Below are positions 47,577-54,559 of a stretch of 54,559 nucleotides of DNA, one piece after another. The position numbers and the translations under genes are program-made. Position 1 is the stretch's first letter. Every line of letters begins with the position of its first letter. The notes below the pieces were generated by a model. It searched no databases. It worked only from the letters and a program-made list of their open reading frames with translations, and was not told where the DNA came from. Source of the DNA: Xenophilus sp. L33 (lineage in GTDB: Bacteria; Pseudomonadota; Gammaproteobacteria; Burkholderiales; Burkholderiaceae_C); the NCBI RefSeq assembly GCF_009765735.1, contig NZ_LMUW01000060.1, positions 1 to 54,559 on the forward strand, given 5' to 3'.

Positions 47577-50306
47577 TTGGCAGAAACAACCGAAACACCC
47601 GAACCGACCGAGGAAGAACGACGCCTGGCCGAGGCCCGCGAGCACAAGGTGCCGTGGCGCCGCTTCGGTCCCTACGTGAGCGAGCGCCAATGGGGCACGG
47701 TGCGCGAGGACTACAGCGCCGACGGCTGCGCCTGGGAGAGCTTCAGCCACGACCAGGCGCGCTCGCGCGCCTACCGCTGGGGCGAGGACGGCATCGCCGG
47801 CATCTCCGACGACCAGCAGCACCTGTGCTTCGCGCTGGCGCTGTGGAACGGCGTCGACCCGATCCTGAAGGAGCGGCTCTACGGGCTCACCGGCAACCAG
47901 GGCAACCATGGCGAGGACGTGAAGGAGTATTACTTCTACCTCGACAACCTGCCGAGCCACGCCTACATGAAGTACTTGTACAAGTACCCGCAGCAGGCCT
48001 TCCCCTACCAGCAGCTGCTCGACGAGAACAGGAAGCGCGGCCGGCAGGACCCGGAATACGAACTGCTCGACACCGGCATCTTCGATGCGGACCTCTACTT
48101 CGACGTCTTCGTCGAATACGCCAAGGCCGGCCCGAACGACATGCTGGTGCGCATCAGCGCCTTCAACCGCGGCAACGAGCCGTCCGAGCTCACGCTGCTG
48201 CCGACGCTCTGGTTCCGCAACGAATGGTCCTGGTCCGGCAAGATGGCCCGGCCCAAGCTCAGCCGCGATCCTTCGCGCGCGCACGCGGTGGCCGCCACGC
48301 ACACCGCGATCGAACCGTTCTGGCTCTACCACGAGCCGCCCGACGACCTGCTCTTCACCGAGAACGAGAGCAACGGCGCGCGGCTCTGGGGCATGGCGCC
48401 GGGCCGCCATGCCAAGGACGCCTTCGACGACTTCGTGGTGCATGGCCGGCACGACGCGGTCAACCGCGGCGACGTCGGCACCAAGGCCGCGACGCTCTAC
48501 CGCCGCACGGTGCAGCCGGGCGAAAGCCAGGTGATCAAGCTGCGGCTGTCGAACGACGGCAGCCTCAAGGACGCGCTCGGTGCGCACTTCGACACCGTCT
48601 TCGAGCACCGCATCCGCGAGGCCGACGCCTTCTACCAGCGCATCTCGCCCTTCGAGATGACGTCGGAGCTGCGCAACATCCAGCGCCAGGCCTTCGCCGG
48701 CCTGCTCTGGAGCAAGCAGTACTACCACTACGTGGTAGACCACTGGCTCGAAGGCGACAAGCTGCAACCCAAGCCGCCCGCGTCGCGCAAGCACGGCCGC
48801 AACAGCGAATGGAGCCACGTGGCCACGGGGGACGTGCTGTCCATGCCCGACAAATGGGAATACCCGTGGTTCGCCGCCTGGGACATGGCCTTCCATTGCG
48901 TCGCCTTCGCGATGATCGACGCCGACTTCGCGAAAGACCAGTTGCTGCTGCTGACCCGCGAGTGGTACATGCACCCGAACGGCCAGATCCCGGCCTACGA
49001 ATGGGCCTTCGGCGACGTCAACCCGCCGGTGCATGCCTGGGCCGCGATCCGCATCTGCCAGATCGAGCAGAAGATGACCGGGCGGATGGACACCGCCTTC
49101 CTTGAACGCATCTTCCGCAAGCTGCTGATCAACTTCACCTGGTGGGTCAACCGCAAGGACGAGGAAGGCAACAACCTGTTCGAAGGCGGTTTCCTCGGCC
49201 TCGACAACATCGGCGCCTTCGACCGCACCTCGGGCCTGCCCGCCGGCGGCCACCTCGAGCAGGCCGACGGCACCAGCTGGATGGCGACCTACTGCCTGAA
49301 CATGCTGAACCTGGCGCTGGTGCTGGCCTACGAGAACCCGACCTACGAGGACGTCGCGACCAAGTTCTTCGAGCACTTCGTCTACATCGGCGACGCGCTC
49401 AACCACATCGGCCGCAGCAACGAGGGCTTGTGGGACGACGAGCGCGGCTACTACTTCGACGTGCTGCTGCTGCCGGACGGCCGGCGCTTCCCGGTCAATG
49501 CCTATACGGTCGCCGGCCTGGTGCCGCTGTTCGCGATCGCGATCGGGGACCGCGACAACGTGCGCAACCTCGGCGACTTCGACCAGCGCTACCAGTGGTT
49601 CGCCGACAACCGGCCCGAGCTGCTCGGCAACCTGGCCGACATGACGCATGTCGGCGTGCACGAGCGCACCCGGCTCGCCCTGGTCGACTCGCGCAAGCTC
49701 GCCCGCATGCTGGAGATCGTGCTGGACGAGAAGCACCTCCTGAGCCCTTACGGCGTGCGTTCGGTCTCGAAGGTGCATGCGGCGAATCCGTGCGTGCTCG
49801 ACATCGAGGGCGAGCGCTTCGTGCTCGACTACGAGCCGGCCGAGTCGACCAGCGGCATGTTCGGCGGCAACTCGAACTGGCGCGGGCCCGTGTGGTTCCC
49901 GCTCAACTTCCTCTTGATCGAGGCGCTGCAGAAGCACCACTACTTCCTCGGCGACGAATTCAAGGTGCCGGAGCCGGCGCGAGCCGAGAACTCGCTGACC
50001 CTCTGGCAGGTGACCACCGACCTGAGCAACAGGCTGATCAAGCTCTTCGTGCGTGACGAGAACGGGCGGCGGCCGGCCAACGGCCGCTACACCAAGTTCG
50101 ACACCGACCCTTACTGGAAGGACCTGGTCCTGTTCTACGAATACTTCGACGGCGACAACGGCGCCGGCCTCGGGGCCAGCCACCAGACCGGCTGGACCGG
50201 CCTGATCGCCAAGCTGATCCAGCAGCATGCCGAGTACGCGCAGCAGGACCCGACCGGCCGTCAGTTCTTCGACGAACAGCACTTCACCTTCAAGCCGAAG
50301 AAATGA
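47577..50306 (+). CDS. GH63/MGH1-like glucosidase
   Basis: A 909-residue cytoplasmic protein (no signal peptide). An N-terminal beta-sandwich with VPWRRFGPYVSERQWGTVREDY is followed by an (alpha/alpha)6 barrel with WFAAWDMAFHCVAFAMIDADFA, AYEWAFGDVNPPVHAWAA, DGTSWMATYCLNMLNLAL and NWRGPVWFPLNFLLIEAL, the pattern of GH63-type enzymes such as mannosylglycerate hydrolase and bacterial glucosidases. WDMAF carries a likely catalytic Asp. The precise substrate (an alpha-glucoside or glucosyl-/mannosylglycerate) is unknown. The start is a TTG at 47577 with GAAAG 6 nt upstream; no ATG fits without running into tkt. Its end overlaps the next gene by 4 nt. Confidence 0.82.
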   Translation: MAETTETPEPTEEERRLAEAREHKVPWRRFGPYVSERQWGTVREDYSADGCAWESFSHDQARSRAYRWGEDGIAGISDDQQHLCFALALWNGVDPILKERLYGLTGNQGNHGEDVKEYYFYLDNLPSHAYMKYLYKYPQQAFPYQQLLDENRKRGRQDPEYELLDTGIFDADLYFDVFVEYAKAGPNDMLVRISAFNRGNEPSELTLLPTLWFRNEWSWSGKMARPKLSRDPSRAHAVAATHTAIEPFWLYHEPPDDLLFTENESNGARLWGMAPGRHAKDAFDDFVVHGRHDAVNRGDVGTKAATLYRRTVQPGESQVIKLRLSNDGSLKDALGAHFDTVFEHRIREADAFYQRISPFEMTSELRNIQRQAFAGLLWSKQYYHYVVDHWLEGDKLQPKPPASRKHGRNSEWSHVATGDVLSMPDKWEYPWFAAWDMAFHCVAFAMIDADFAKDQLLLLTREWYMHPNGQIPAYEWAFGDVNPPVHAWAAIRICQIEQKMTGRMDTAFLERIFRKLLINFTWWVNRKDEEGNNLFEGGFLGLDNIGAFDRTSGLPAGGHLEQADGTSWMATYCLNMLNLALVLAYENPTYEDVATKFFEHFVYIGDALNHIGRSNEGLWDDERGYYFDVLLLPDGRRFPVNAYTVAGLVPLFAIAIGDRDNVRNLGDFDQRYQWFADNRPELLGNLADMTHVGVHERTRLALVDSRKLARMLEIVLDEKHLLSPYGVRSVSKVHAANPCVLDIEGERFVLDYEPAESTSGMFGGNSNWRGPVWFPLNFLLIEALQKHHYFLGDEFKVPEPARAENSLTLWQVTTDLSNRLIKLFVRDENGRRPANGRYTKFDTDPYWKDLVLFYEYFDGDNGAGLGASHQTGWTGLIAKLIQQHAEYAQQDPTGRQFFDEQHFTFKPKK

Positions 50307-52222
50307 AGCCGCTGCCGGACCTCGCCGCCGAATGGCTGGAGAGCGACGGCCAGGGCGGCTTCGCGAGCGGCACGGTCGGCGGCTTTCGCACCCGTCGCTA
50401 CCACGCCCTGCTGCTGAGCCCGAAGCGTCCGCCCGGCGACCGCGTGGTGCTGGTCAACGGCTTCGAGGCGCAGGTGACGGACGCAGCCGGCACGGTGACC
50501 GCGCTGTCGACGCAGCACTACGCGCCCGACGTGGTCCATCCACGCGGCATCGACCGGCTCATGGCCTTCGATTGCGAGCCCTGGCCGCGCTGGACCTACG
50601 CCCTGGCCGACGGCCGCAAGCTGGTGCACGAATGCCTGGTCGACCGGGTCGACGGCAGCGTGCTGCTGTCGTGGTGGCTCGACGGCACCCGCAAGAGCGG
50701 CGCCTGCATGCTCGAAGTGCGCCCGCTGCTGTCCGGCCGTGACTACCACGCACTCATGCACGAGAACGTCGCCTTCCGCTTCGACGCCCGCGCCGCCAAC
50801 GGCAACGCGACCTGGCGGCCCTACGGCGACCAGCCGGCGGTGGCGGCGCTCGGCAACGGCAGCTACCGGCACGGCCCGCTCTGGTTCCGCAACTTCCTCT
50901 ATGCCGAGGAAGCCGCGCGCGGCCTGGATGCGACCGAAGACCTGGCCTCGCCCGGCGCCTTCCGCTTCGACCTCGCGGCCGGCCGCGCGGTGCTGGTGCT
51001 GCGAGTCGGCGACGGCATCGCGGTCGATGCGGCCGCGCTGGCCGAGCGCATCCGCACGGTCGAAACGGCGCGCCGGGCGCCGCCGCTCTCCTCGCTCGAC
51101 CGCGCCGCCGATGCCTACATCGTGAAGCGCGCACCGGGCAGCACGCTGATCGCCGGCTTTCCCTGGTTCACCGACTGGGGCCGCGACACCTTCATCGCGA
51201 TGCGCGGCCTGGTGCTGGCGCGCGGCCGCCTCGACATCGCCGCGGCGATCCTCGACGCCTGGGCCGCGACCGTCTCCGAAGGCATGCTGCCGAACCGCTT
51301 CCCAGACCGCGGCGAGGCCCCGGAATTCAACTCGGTCGACGCCTCGCTCTGGTTCGTGATTGCGGTGCACGAATTCATCGCCGCGGCGGCGCCGGCGCCG
51401 GCGTTGCGCAAGCGCCTCCTGGCCGCGACCACGGCGATCCTCGACGGCTATGCGGCCGGCACCCGCTTCGGCATCCGCCGCGACGATGCAGATGGCCTGC
51501 TGGCCTGCGGCGAGCCCGGCGTGCAGCTGACCTGGATGGACGCCAAGGTCGGCGACCGCGTGATCACGCCGCGCATCGGCAAGCCGGTCGAGGTGCAGGC
51601 GCTGTGGATCAACGCGCTGCGGCTGGCCGGCGCACGCCATGCGAAGTTGGCCGCGACGGCCGAGCGCTCCTTCGCCCAGCGCTTTTGGAACGAGGCGGGG
51701 CAATGCCTCTTCGACGTCGTCGACGTCGATCACCAGCCCGGCCGCACCGATGCCAGCCTGCGACCCAACCAGCTCTTCGCGCTCGGCGGCCTGCCCTTCG
51801 CGCTGGTCGAAGGCGAGCGCGCTGCAGCCGCACTGGCCACGGTCGAGGCCGAGTTGCTCACGCCGATGGGCCTGCGCACCCTGGCGCCCACCGACCCGGC
51901 CTACGTCGGCCGCTACGAAGGCGGCCCGGCGCAGCGCGACGCCGCCTACCACCAGGGCACCGTCTGGCCCTGGCTCATCGGCCCCTTCGTCGATGCCTGG
52001 CTCAAGGTGCACGGCGACACGCCGGCGAACCGCCGGCAGGTCCGCGAGCGCTGCCTGGCGCCGCTGCTGGCCCATCGCGAGAAAGCCGGCCTCGGCCACG
52101 TCAGCGAGATCGCCGACGGCGACGCGCCGCACACGCCGCGGGGGTGCCCGTTCCAGGCGTGGTCGCTGGGGGAATTGATCCGGGCGCTTGGGCGCACCGC
52201 GCCGGCCGGACGGCCGGCTTGA
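50303..52222 (+). CDS. Amylo-alpha-1,6-glucosidase (glycogen debranching type, GH133)
   Basis: A 639-residue protein with an N-terminal glycogen-debranching domain (EWLESDGQGGFASGTVGGFRTRRYHALL, DRVVLVNGFEA) and a C-terminal (alpha/alpha)6 barrel: AGFPWFTDWGRDTFIAMRGL, LPNRFPDRGEAPEFNSVDASLWF, QLTWMDAKVGDRVITPR and YHQGTVWPWLIGPFVDAW. It should release glucose from alpha-1,6 branch points in glycogen. The ATG overlaps the preceding gene's stop (ATGA, 50303-50306), so the two glucan-acting enzymes are translationally coupled at the end of the operon. Confidence 0.92.
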   Translation: MKPLPDLAAEWLESDGQGGFASGTVGGFRTRRYHALLLSPKRPPGDRVVLVNGFEAQVTDAAGTVTALSTQHYAPDVVHPRGIDRLMAFDCEPWPRWTYALADGRKLVHECLVDRVDGSVLLSWWLDGTRKSGACMLEVRPLLSGRDYHALMHENVAFRFDARAANGNATWRPYGDQPAVAALGNGSYRHGPLWFRNFLYAEEAARGLDATEDLASPGAFRFDLAAGRAVLVLRVGDGIAVDAAALAERIRTVETARRAPPLSSLDRAADAYIVKRAPGSTLIAGFPWFTDWGRDTFIAMRGLVLARGRLDIAAAILDAWAATVSEGMLPNRFPDRGEAPEFNSVDASLWFVIAVHEFIAAAAPAPALRKRLLAATTAILDGYAAGTRFGIRRDDADGLLACGEPGVQLTWMDAKVGDRVITPRIGKPVEVQALWINALRLAGARHAKLAATAERSFAQRFWNEAGQCLFDVVDVDHQPGRTDASLRPNQLFALGGLPFALVEGERAAAALATVEAELLTPMGLRTLAPTDPAYVGRYEGGPAQRDAAYHQGTVWPWLIGPFVDAWLKVHGDTPANRRQVRERCLAPLLAHREKAGLGHVSEIADGDAPHTPRGCPFQAWSLGELIRALGRTAPAGRPA

Positions 52223-52236
52223 CAACTATTGATAGT
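52219..52236 (+). promoter_or_regulatory. Promoter and palindromic operator of parDE
   Basis: A perfect -35 TTGACA (52219-52224) begins inside the debranching gene's stop and runs into the palindrome ACTAT-TG-ATAGT (52225-52236). The -10 at 17-bp spacing is poor (CAGCAT). A palindrome placed directly after the -35 is typical of toxin-antitoxin autoregulation by ParD. The AT-rich patch stands out in the GC-rich surroundings. Confidence 0.55.
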
Positions 52237-52254
52237 CCAGACAGCATTCCTGCC

Positions 52255-52506
52255 ATGAGCACCAACACCATGAGCTTCGCCTTGCCCGAGGCGATGCGCA
52301 GTTACGTCGACCAACGGGTGCGTTCCGGCCAATACGGCAACACCAGCGAATACTTGCGCGAACTGATCCGGCGCGATCAGGAAGAGCAGGACAAGAAGCG
52401 TCTGCGCGAACTGATCGAGGAAGGGTTGAATTCAGGCCCCGGTCGCGTGATGAACGCCACGGCGCTGAGCGAATTGAAGGCGCGGGCCTTGGGCGGCAAG
52501 GCTTGA
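52255..52506 (+). CDS. parD: ParD-family antitoxin
   Basis: An 83-residue type II antitoxin. The N-terminal ribbon-helix-helix DNA-binding part reads MSFALPEAMRSYVDQRVRSG and continues GNTSEYLRELIRRDQEEQ, the ParD/CopG signature. The C-terminal helix (KKRLRELIEEGLNSGPGRVM, and ELKARALGGKA) wraps the toxin. It should neutralise ParE and repress its own operon through the upstream palindrome. A second in-frame ATG at 52270 could be the true start. Confidence 0.9.
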   Translation: MSTNTMSFALPEAMRSYVDQRVRSGQYGNTSEYLRELIRRDQEEQDKKRLRELIEEGLNSGPGRVMNATALSELKARALGGKA

Positions 52507-52820
52507 AGCGCGCGAGGCTGCGACCCCTGGCAGAGGATGACCTGGTCGATGCGGTCCGCTACTACGCCAAGGAAGGCGGTCCGGCGCTGGGCGAAAGAGT
52601 CTTCGACGCGGCCATTGCGGCTCTGATCCCGATCCGACGAATGCCGGCCATCGGCTCGCCTCGCTTGGGACTGCTGTGCGAGATCGCTGGCCTCCGCGCC
52701 TGGCGGGTCACCGGTTTCCCTTTGCAATGGTTCTATTTCGAGAAGGACACCGAAATCGATGTCGTGCGCCTTCTGGGCGATCGGCAGGATATCACTGCAT
52801 TGCTGAACAATGGCGAGTGA
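52503..52820 (+). CDS. parE: RelE/ParE-family toxin
   Basis: A 105-residue toxin of the ParE/RelE superfamily; ParE members poison DNA gyrase. It shows LRPLAEDDLVDAVRYYAKEGG at the start (two-helix hairpin), GSPRLGLLCEIAGLRAWRVTGFP and WFYFEKDTEIDVVRLLGDRQDI, the expected beta-sheet with Arg-rich end. The start is a TTG overlapping the antitoxin TGA (TTGA, 52503-52506), so translation is coupled. The start codon was chosen on that overlap. The exact target is not provable by eye. Confidence 0.88.
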   Translation: MKRARLRPLAEDDLVDAVRYYAKEGGPALGERVFDAAIAALIPIRRMPAIGSPRLGLLCEIAGLRAWRVTGFPLQWFYFEKDTEIDVVRLLGDRQDITALLNNGE

Positions 52821-52831
52821 CCCGCCTCCAG

Positions 52832-53431
52832 CTAGGCGTCCTTCACATGGAGCGTGTCGTCCCACAACTGCACCACCGGCTCCGCCAGCCCATGCTCGTA
52901 GCCCACGATGCTCAGGCTCGCGGTGCCGAGCGTGAAGTAGCGGCCACCCGCCGCTTCCAGGCCGAGCCAGCGGGCCGCCAGCACGCGCAGGAAATGGCCG
53001 CTCGAGAAGATCAGCACGTTACCGCCCACCGCACACGCCTTCGACACCACGCGATCGGCGCGCGCGCCGACCTCCGCCGGCGACTCGCCCTTCGGGCAGC
53101 CGTCGCGGAACAGCTGCCAATCGGGGCGCTGCTGGTGGATCTCGGCGCTGCGCAGGCCTTCGTAGGCGCCGTAGTCCCATTCCATCAGGTCGTCGTCGAA
53201 GGTAGCCTGGGCACCGAAGCCGGCCAGCTCGCAGGTGCGCCGCGCGCGCTGCAAGGGGCTGCAGAAGACCTGGGCGACCTGCACGCCCTGCAGCCGGCCG
53301 CCCAACTGCCGCGCCTGCTGCTCGCCGACAGGCGTCAACGGGATGTCGGTGCGGCCGGTGTGCTGGCCCGACAGGCTCCAGGCGGTCTGGCCATGGCGGG
53401 CCAGGTAGACGAGGGGCAAGGCGGAGGTCAT
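52832..53431 (-). CDS. Histidine phosphatase family protein (phosphoglycerate-mutase-like)
   Basis: A 199-residue member of the histidine phosphatase superfamily. The catalytic motif is LVYLARHGQTAWSLSGQHTGRTDIPLT, with nucleophile His in ARHGQT (about residue 13). The core also has FCSPLQRARRTCELAG, the acidic EWDYGAYEGLR and the second catalytic His in FSSGHFLRVLA. It is the cobC/gpmB-like small form; the natural substrate is unknown. The ATG at 53431 is chosen because the motif lies close to the N-terminus as in the family. Convergent with parE (11-bp gap), divergent from otnK. Confidence 0.88.
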   Translation of the reverse strand: MTSALPLVYLARHGQTAWSLSGQHTGRTDIPLTPVGEQQARQLGGRLQGVQVAQVFCSPLQRARRTCELAGFGAQATFDDDLMEWDYGAYEGLRSAEIHQQRPDWQLFRDGCPKGESPAEVGARADRVVSKACAVGGNVLIFSSGHFLRVLAARWLGLEAAGGRYFTLGTASLSIVGYEHGLAEPVVQLWDDTLHVKDA

Positions 53432-53526
53432 GGGCAGGTCCGGTGGGTGGTGTCGACGCAAGCTTAGCGGAGCTAGACTGCCGCACCGTTTCAGCAAAGC
53501 GGCTTTCACATTCACCAGGAGACGAC

Positions 53527-54559
53527 ATGAAGATCGGTTGCATCGCCGACGACTTCACCGGCGCGACGGACCTCGCCAACAACCTGGTGCGCGCCGGCAT
53601 GCGGGTGCTGCAGACCATCGGCGTGCCGGACCACCCGCTAGGCCCGCTCGACCCGTCGGCCGAGGCGCCCGACGTCGTCGTGGTCTCGCTGAAGTCGCGC
53701 ACCATCCCGGCCGCCGACGCGGTGGCGCAGTCGCTCGGAGCCCTGAAGTGGCTGCAGGCGCAGGGCGCGCGGCAGATCTACTTCAAGTACTGCTCCACCT
53801 TCGACTCGACCGCCGACGGCAACATCGGGCCGGTCACCGATGCGCTGCTGGAGGCCCTCGGCAGCGATTTCACGATCGCCTGCCCGGCCTTCCCCGAGAA
53901 CGGCCGCACCGTCTTCAAGGGCTACCTCTTCGTCGGCGACGAGCTGCTGTCCGAGTCCGGCATGCGGCACCACCCGCTGACGCCGATGACCGATCCGAGC
54001 CTGGTGCGCGTGCTGCAGTCGCAGAGCCGTCGCCGGGTCGGCCTGATCGACTACCTGACGGTGGCGCGCGGGCCGGAGGCCATCCGCGAGCGCATCGCCG
54101 CGCTGAAGGCCGACGGCGTCGCGATCGCGATCGTCGACGCCACGAGCAACGCCGACCTGATGGCGATGGGTCGCGCCTTCGCCGACCTGCCGCTGGTCAC
54201 GGCCGGCTCCGGCGTCGCCATCGGGCTGCCGCAGAACTTCGGCATCACGCCCGCCGAGGCCGCGGCCCGGCTGCCGGCGCCGCACGGGCATCGGGCGATC
54301 GTCTCGGGCAGCTGCTCCACCGCCACCAACGCGCAGGTGGCCGGCTTCATCGGCCGCGGCGGCGCCGCCTTCGCGATCGACCCGCTGCGGCTCGCCGACG
54401 GCGTGGACCTCGCGGCCCAGGCGCTCGAATGGGCCGGGCCGAAGCTGGCGAAGGGCCCGGTGCTGGTCTACGCGACCGCGCCGCCGGAGGCGGTGAAGGC
54501 GGTGCAGGCGCGGCTCGGCGTCGCCGAGGCCGGCGCGTTGGTCGAGCACGCCCTGGCGG
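53527..54559 (+). CDS. otnK: 3-oxo-tetronate kinase OtnK, N-terminal part (3' end outside window)
   Basis: A frame open to the window edge (344 residues seen of about 420). The start MKIGCIADDFTGATDLANNLVRAG is the signature of the four-carbon acid sugar kinase (DUF1537) family, with the DDFTGATD motif binding sugar acid. The middle has CPAFPENGRTVFKGYLFVG and the nucleotide-binding half begins near VSGSCSTATNAQV. These kinases phosphorylate 3-oxo-tetronates in four-carbon acid sugar catabolism with OtnI, OtnC and Ltn-type partners, which would lie outside. AGGAG lies 5-9 nt before the ATG. Confidence 0.9.
   Translation, partial: MKIGCIADDFTGATDLANNLVRAGMRVLQTIGVPDHPLGPLDPSAEAPDVVVVSLKSRTIPAADAVAQSLGALKWLQAQGARQIYFKYCSTFDSTADGNIGPVTDALLEALGSDFTIACPAFPENGRTVFKGYLFVGDELLSESGMRHHPLTPMTDPSLVRVLQSQSRRRVGLIDYLTVARGPEAIRERIAALKADGVAIAIVDATSNADLMAMGRAFADLPLVTAGSGVAIGLPQNFGITPAEAAARLPAPHGHRAIVSGSCSTATNAQVAGFIGRGGAAFAIDPLRLADGVDLAAQALEWAGPKLAKGPVLVYATAPPEAVKAVQARLGVAEAGALVEHALA

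Overview
The window is GC-rich throughout and looks like a chromosomal segment of a Burkholderiales betaproteobacterium, most likely Comamonadaceae (Variovorax/Ramlibacter-like). The pointers are the trxA-rho-rpmE2 block, the pstSCAB-phoU-phoB-phoR order, the protein style and the dense, short-gapped gene packing. No insertion sequence, prophage, CRISPR array or rRNA was seen. The taxonomic placement is inference from gene content, not a measured result.

Layout. 1-9780: a truncated DUF3597 gene, a BaiN-type flavoprotein, a very large AddB-AddA fusion gene, then thioredoxin, Rho and L31. 9877-13006: a polytopic membrane protein and a MATE exporter. 12990-19644: the complete phosphate regulon read leftward (pstS, pstC, pstA, pstB, phoU, phoB, phoR). 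Divergent from it are ppx and, convergently, sixA and ppk1 (19876-23999). A clear Pho box precedes pstS and a second one, in the other orientation, precedes ppx. 24145-27555: a two-gene module of a membrane diheme/[2Fe-2S]/adenylate cyclase and a cNMP-binding-domain/thioredoxin-reductase-like flavoprotein, next to ppk1 and separated from it by a perfect 9-bp inverted repeat. 27580-35260: tRNA-Pro(TGG), an O-acyltransferase, an exported SRPBCC protein, two divergent GH13 enzymes, trmO, an atypical SDR and tRNA-Arg(TCT). 35308-38833: a Pat-like acyl-CoA synthetase/GNAT fusion and a DUF4336 protein. 39036-52222: a nine-gene sugar operon (polyphosphate-type glucokinase, pgi, DUF2090 aldolase-like protein, gnd, zwf, pgl, tkt, GH63-like glucosidase, amylo-1,6-glucosidase). 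52255-54559: a ParDE toxin-antitoxin pair, a histidine phosphatase and a truncated otnK.

How the genes fit together. Pst imports phosphate, PhoU/PhoR/PhoB sense and regulate it, and Ppk1/Ppx make and break polyphosphate. The ROK kinase leading the sugar operon most resembles polyphosphate glucokinases and could spend polyphosphate to phosphorylate glucose released by the glucosidases and debranching enzyme. The glucose-6-phosphate would then enter the oxidative pentose phosphate pathway encoded by the same operon. A Pho-box-like direct repeat (inverted orientation) lies upstream of that operon. The cyclase/flavoprotein pair suggests a respiratory-redox to cAMP to flavoprotein signalling route, and is the most interesting candidate system here.

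Limits: all family calls come from reading motifs and overall resemblance; no searches were run. There is no gene-free stretch longer than 300 bases; the largest gaps (19645-19875, 38834-39035, 7952-8138) hold the regulatory elements listed.
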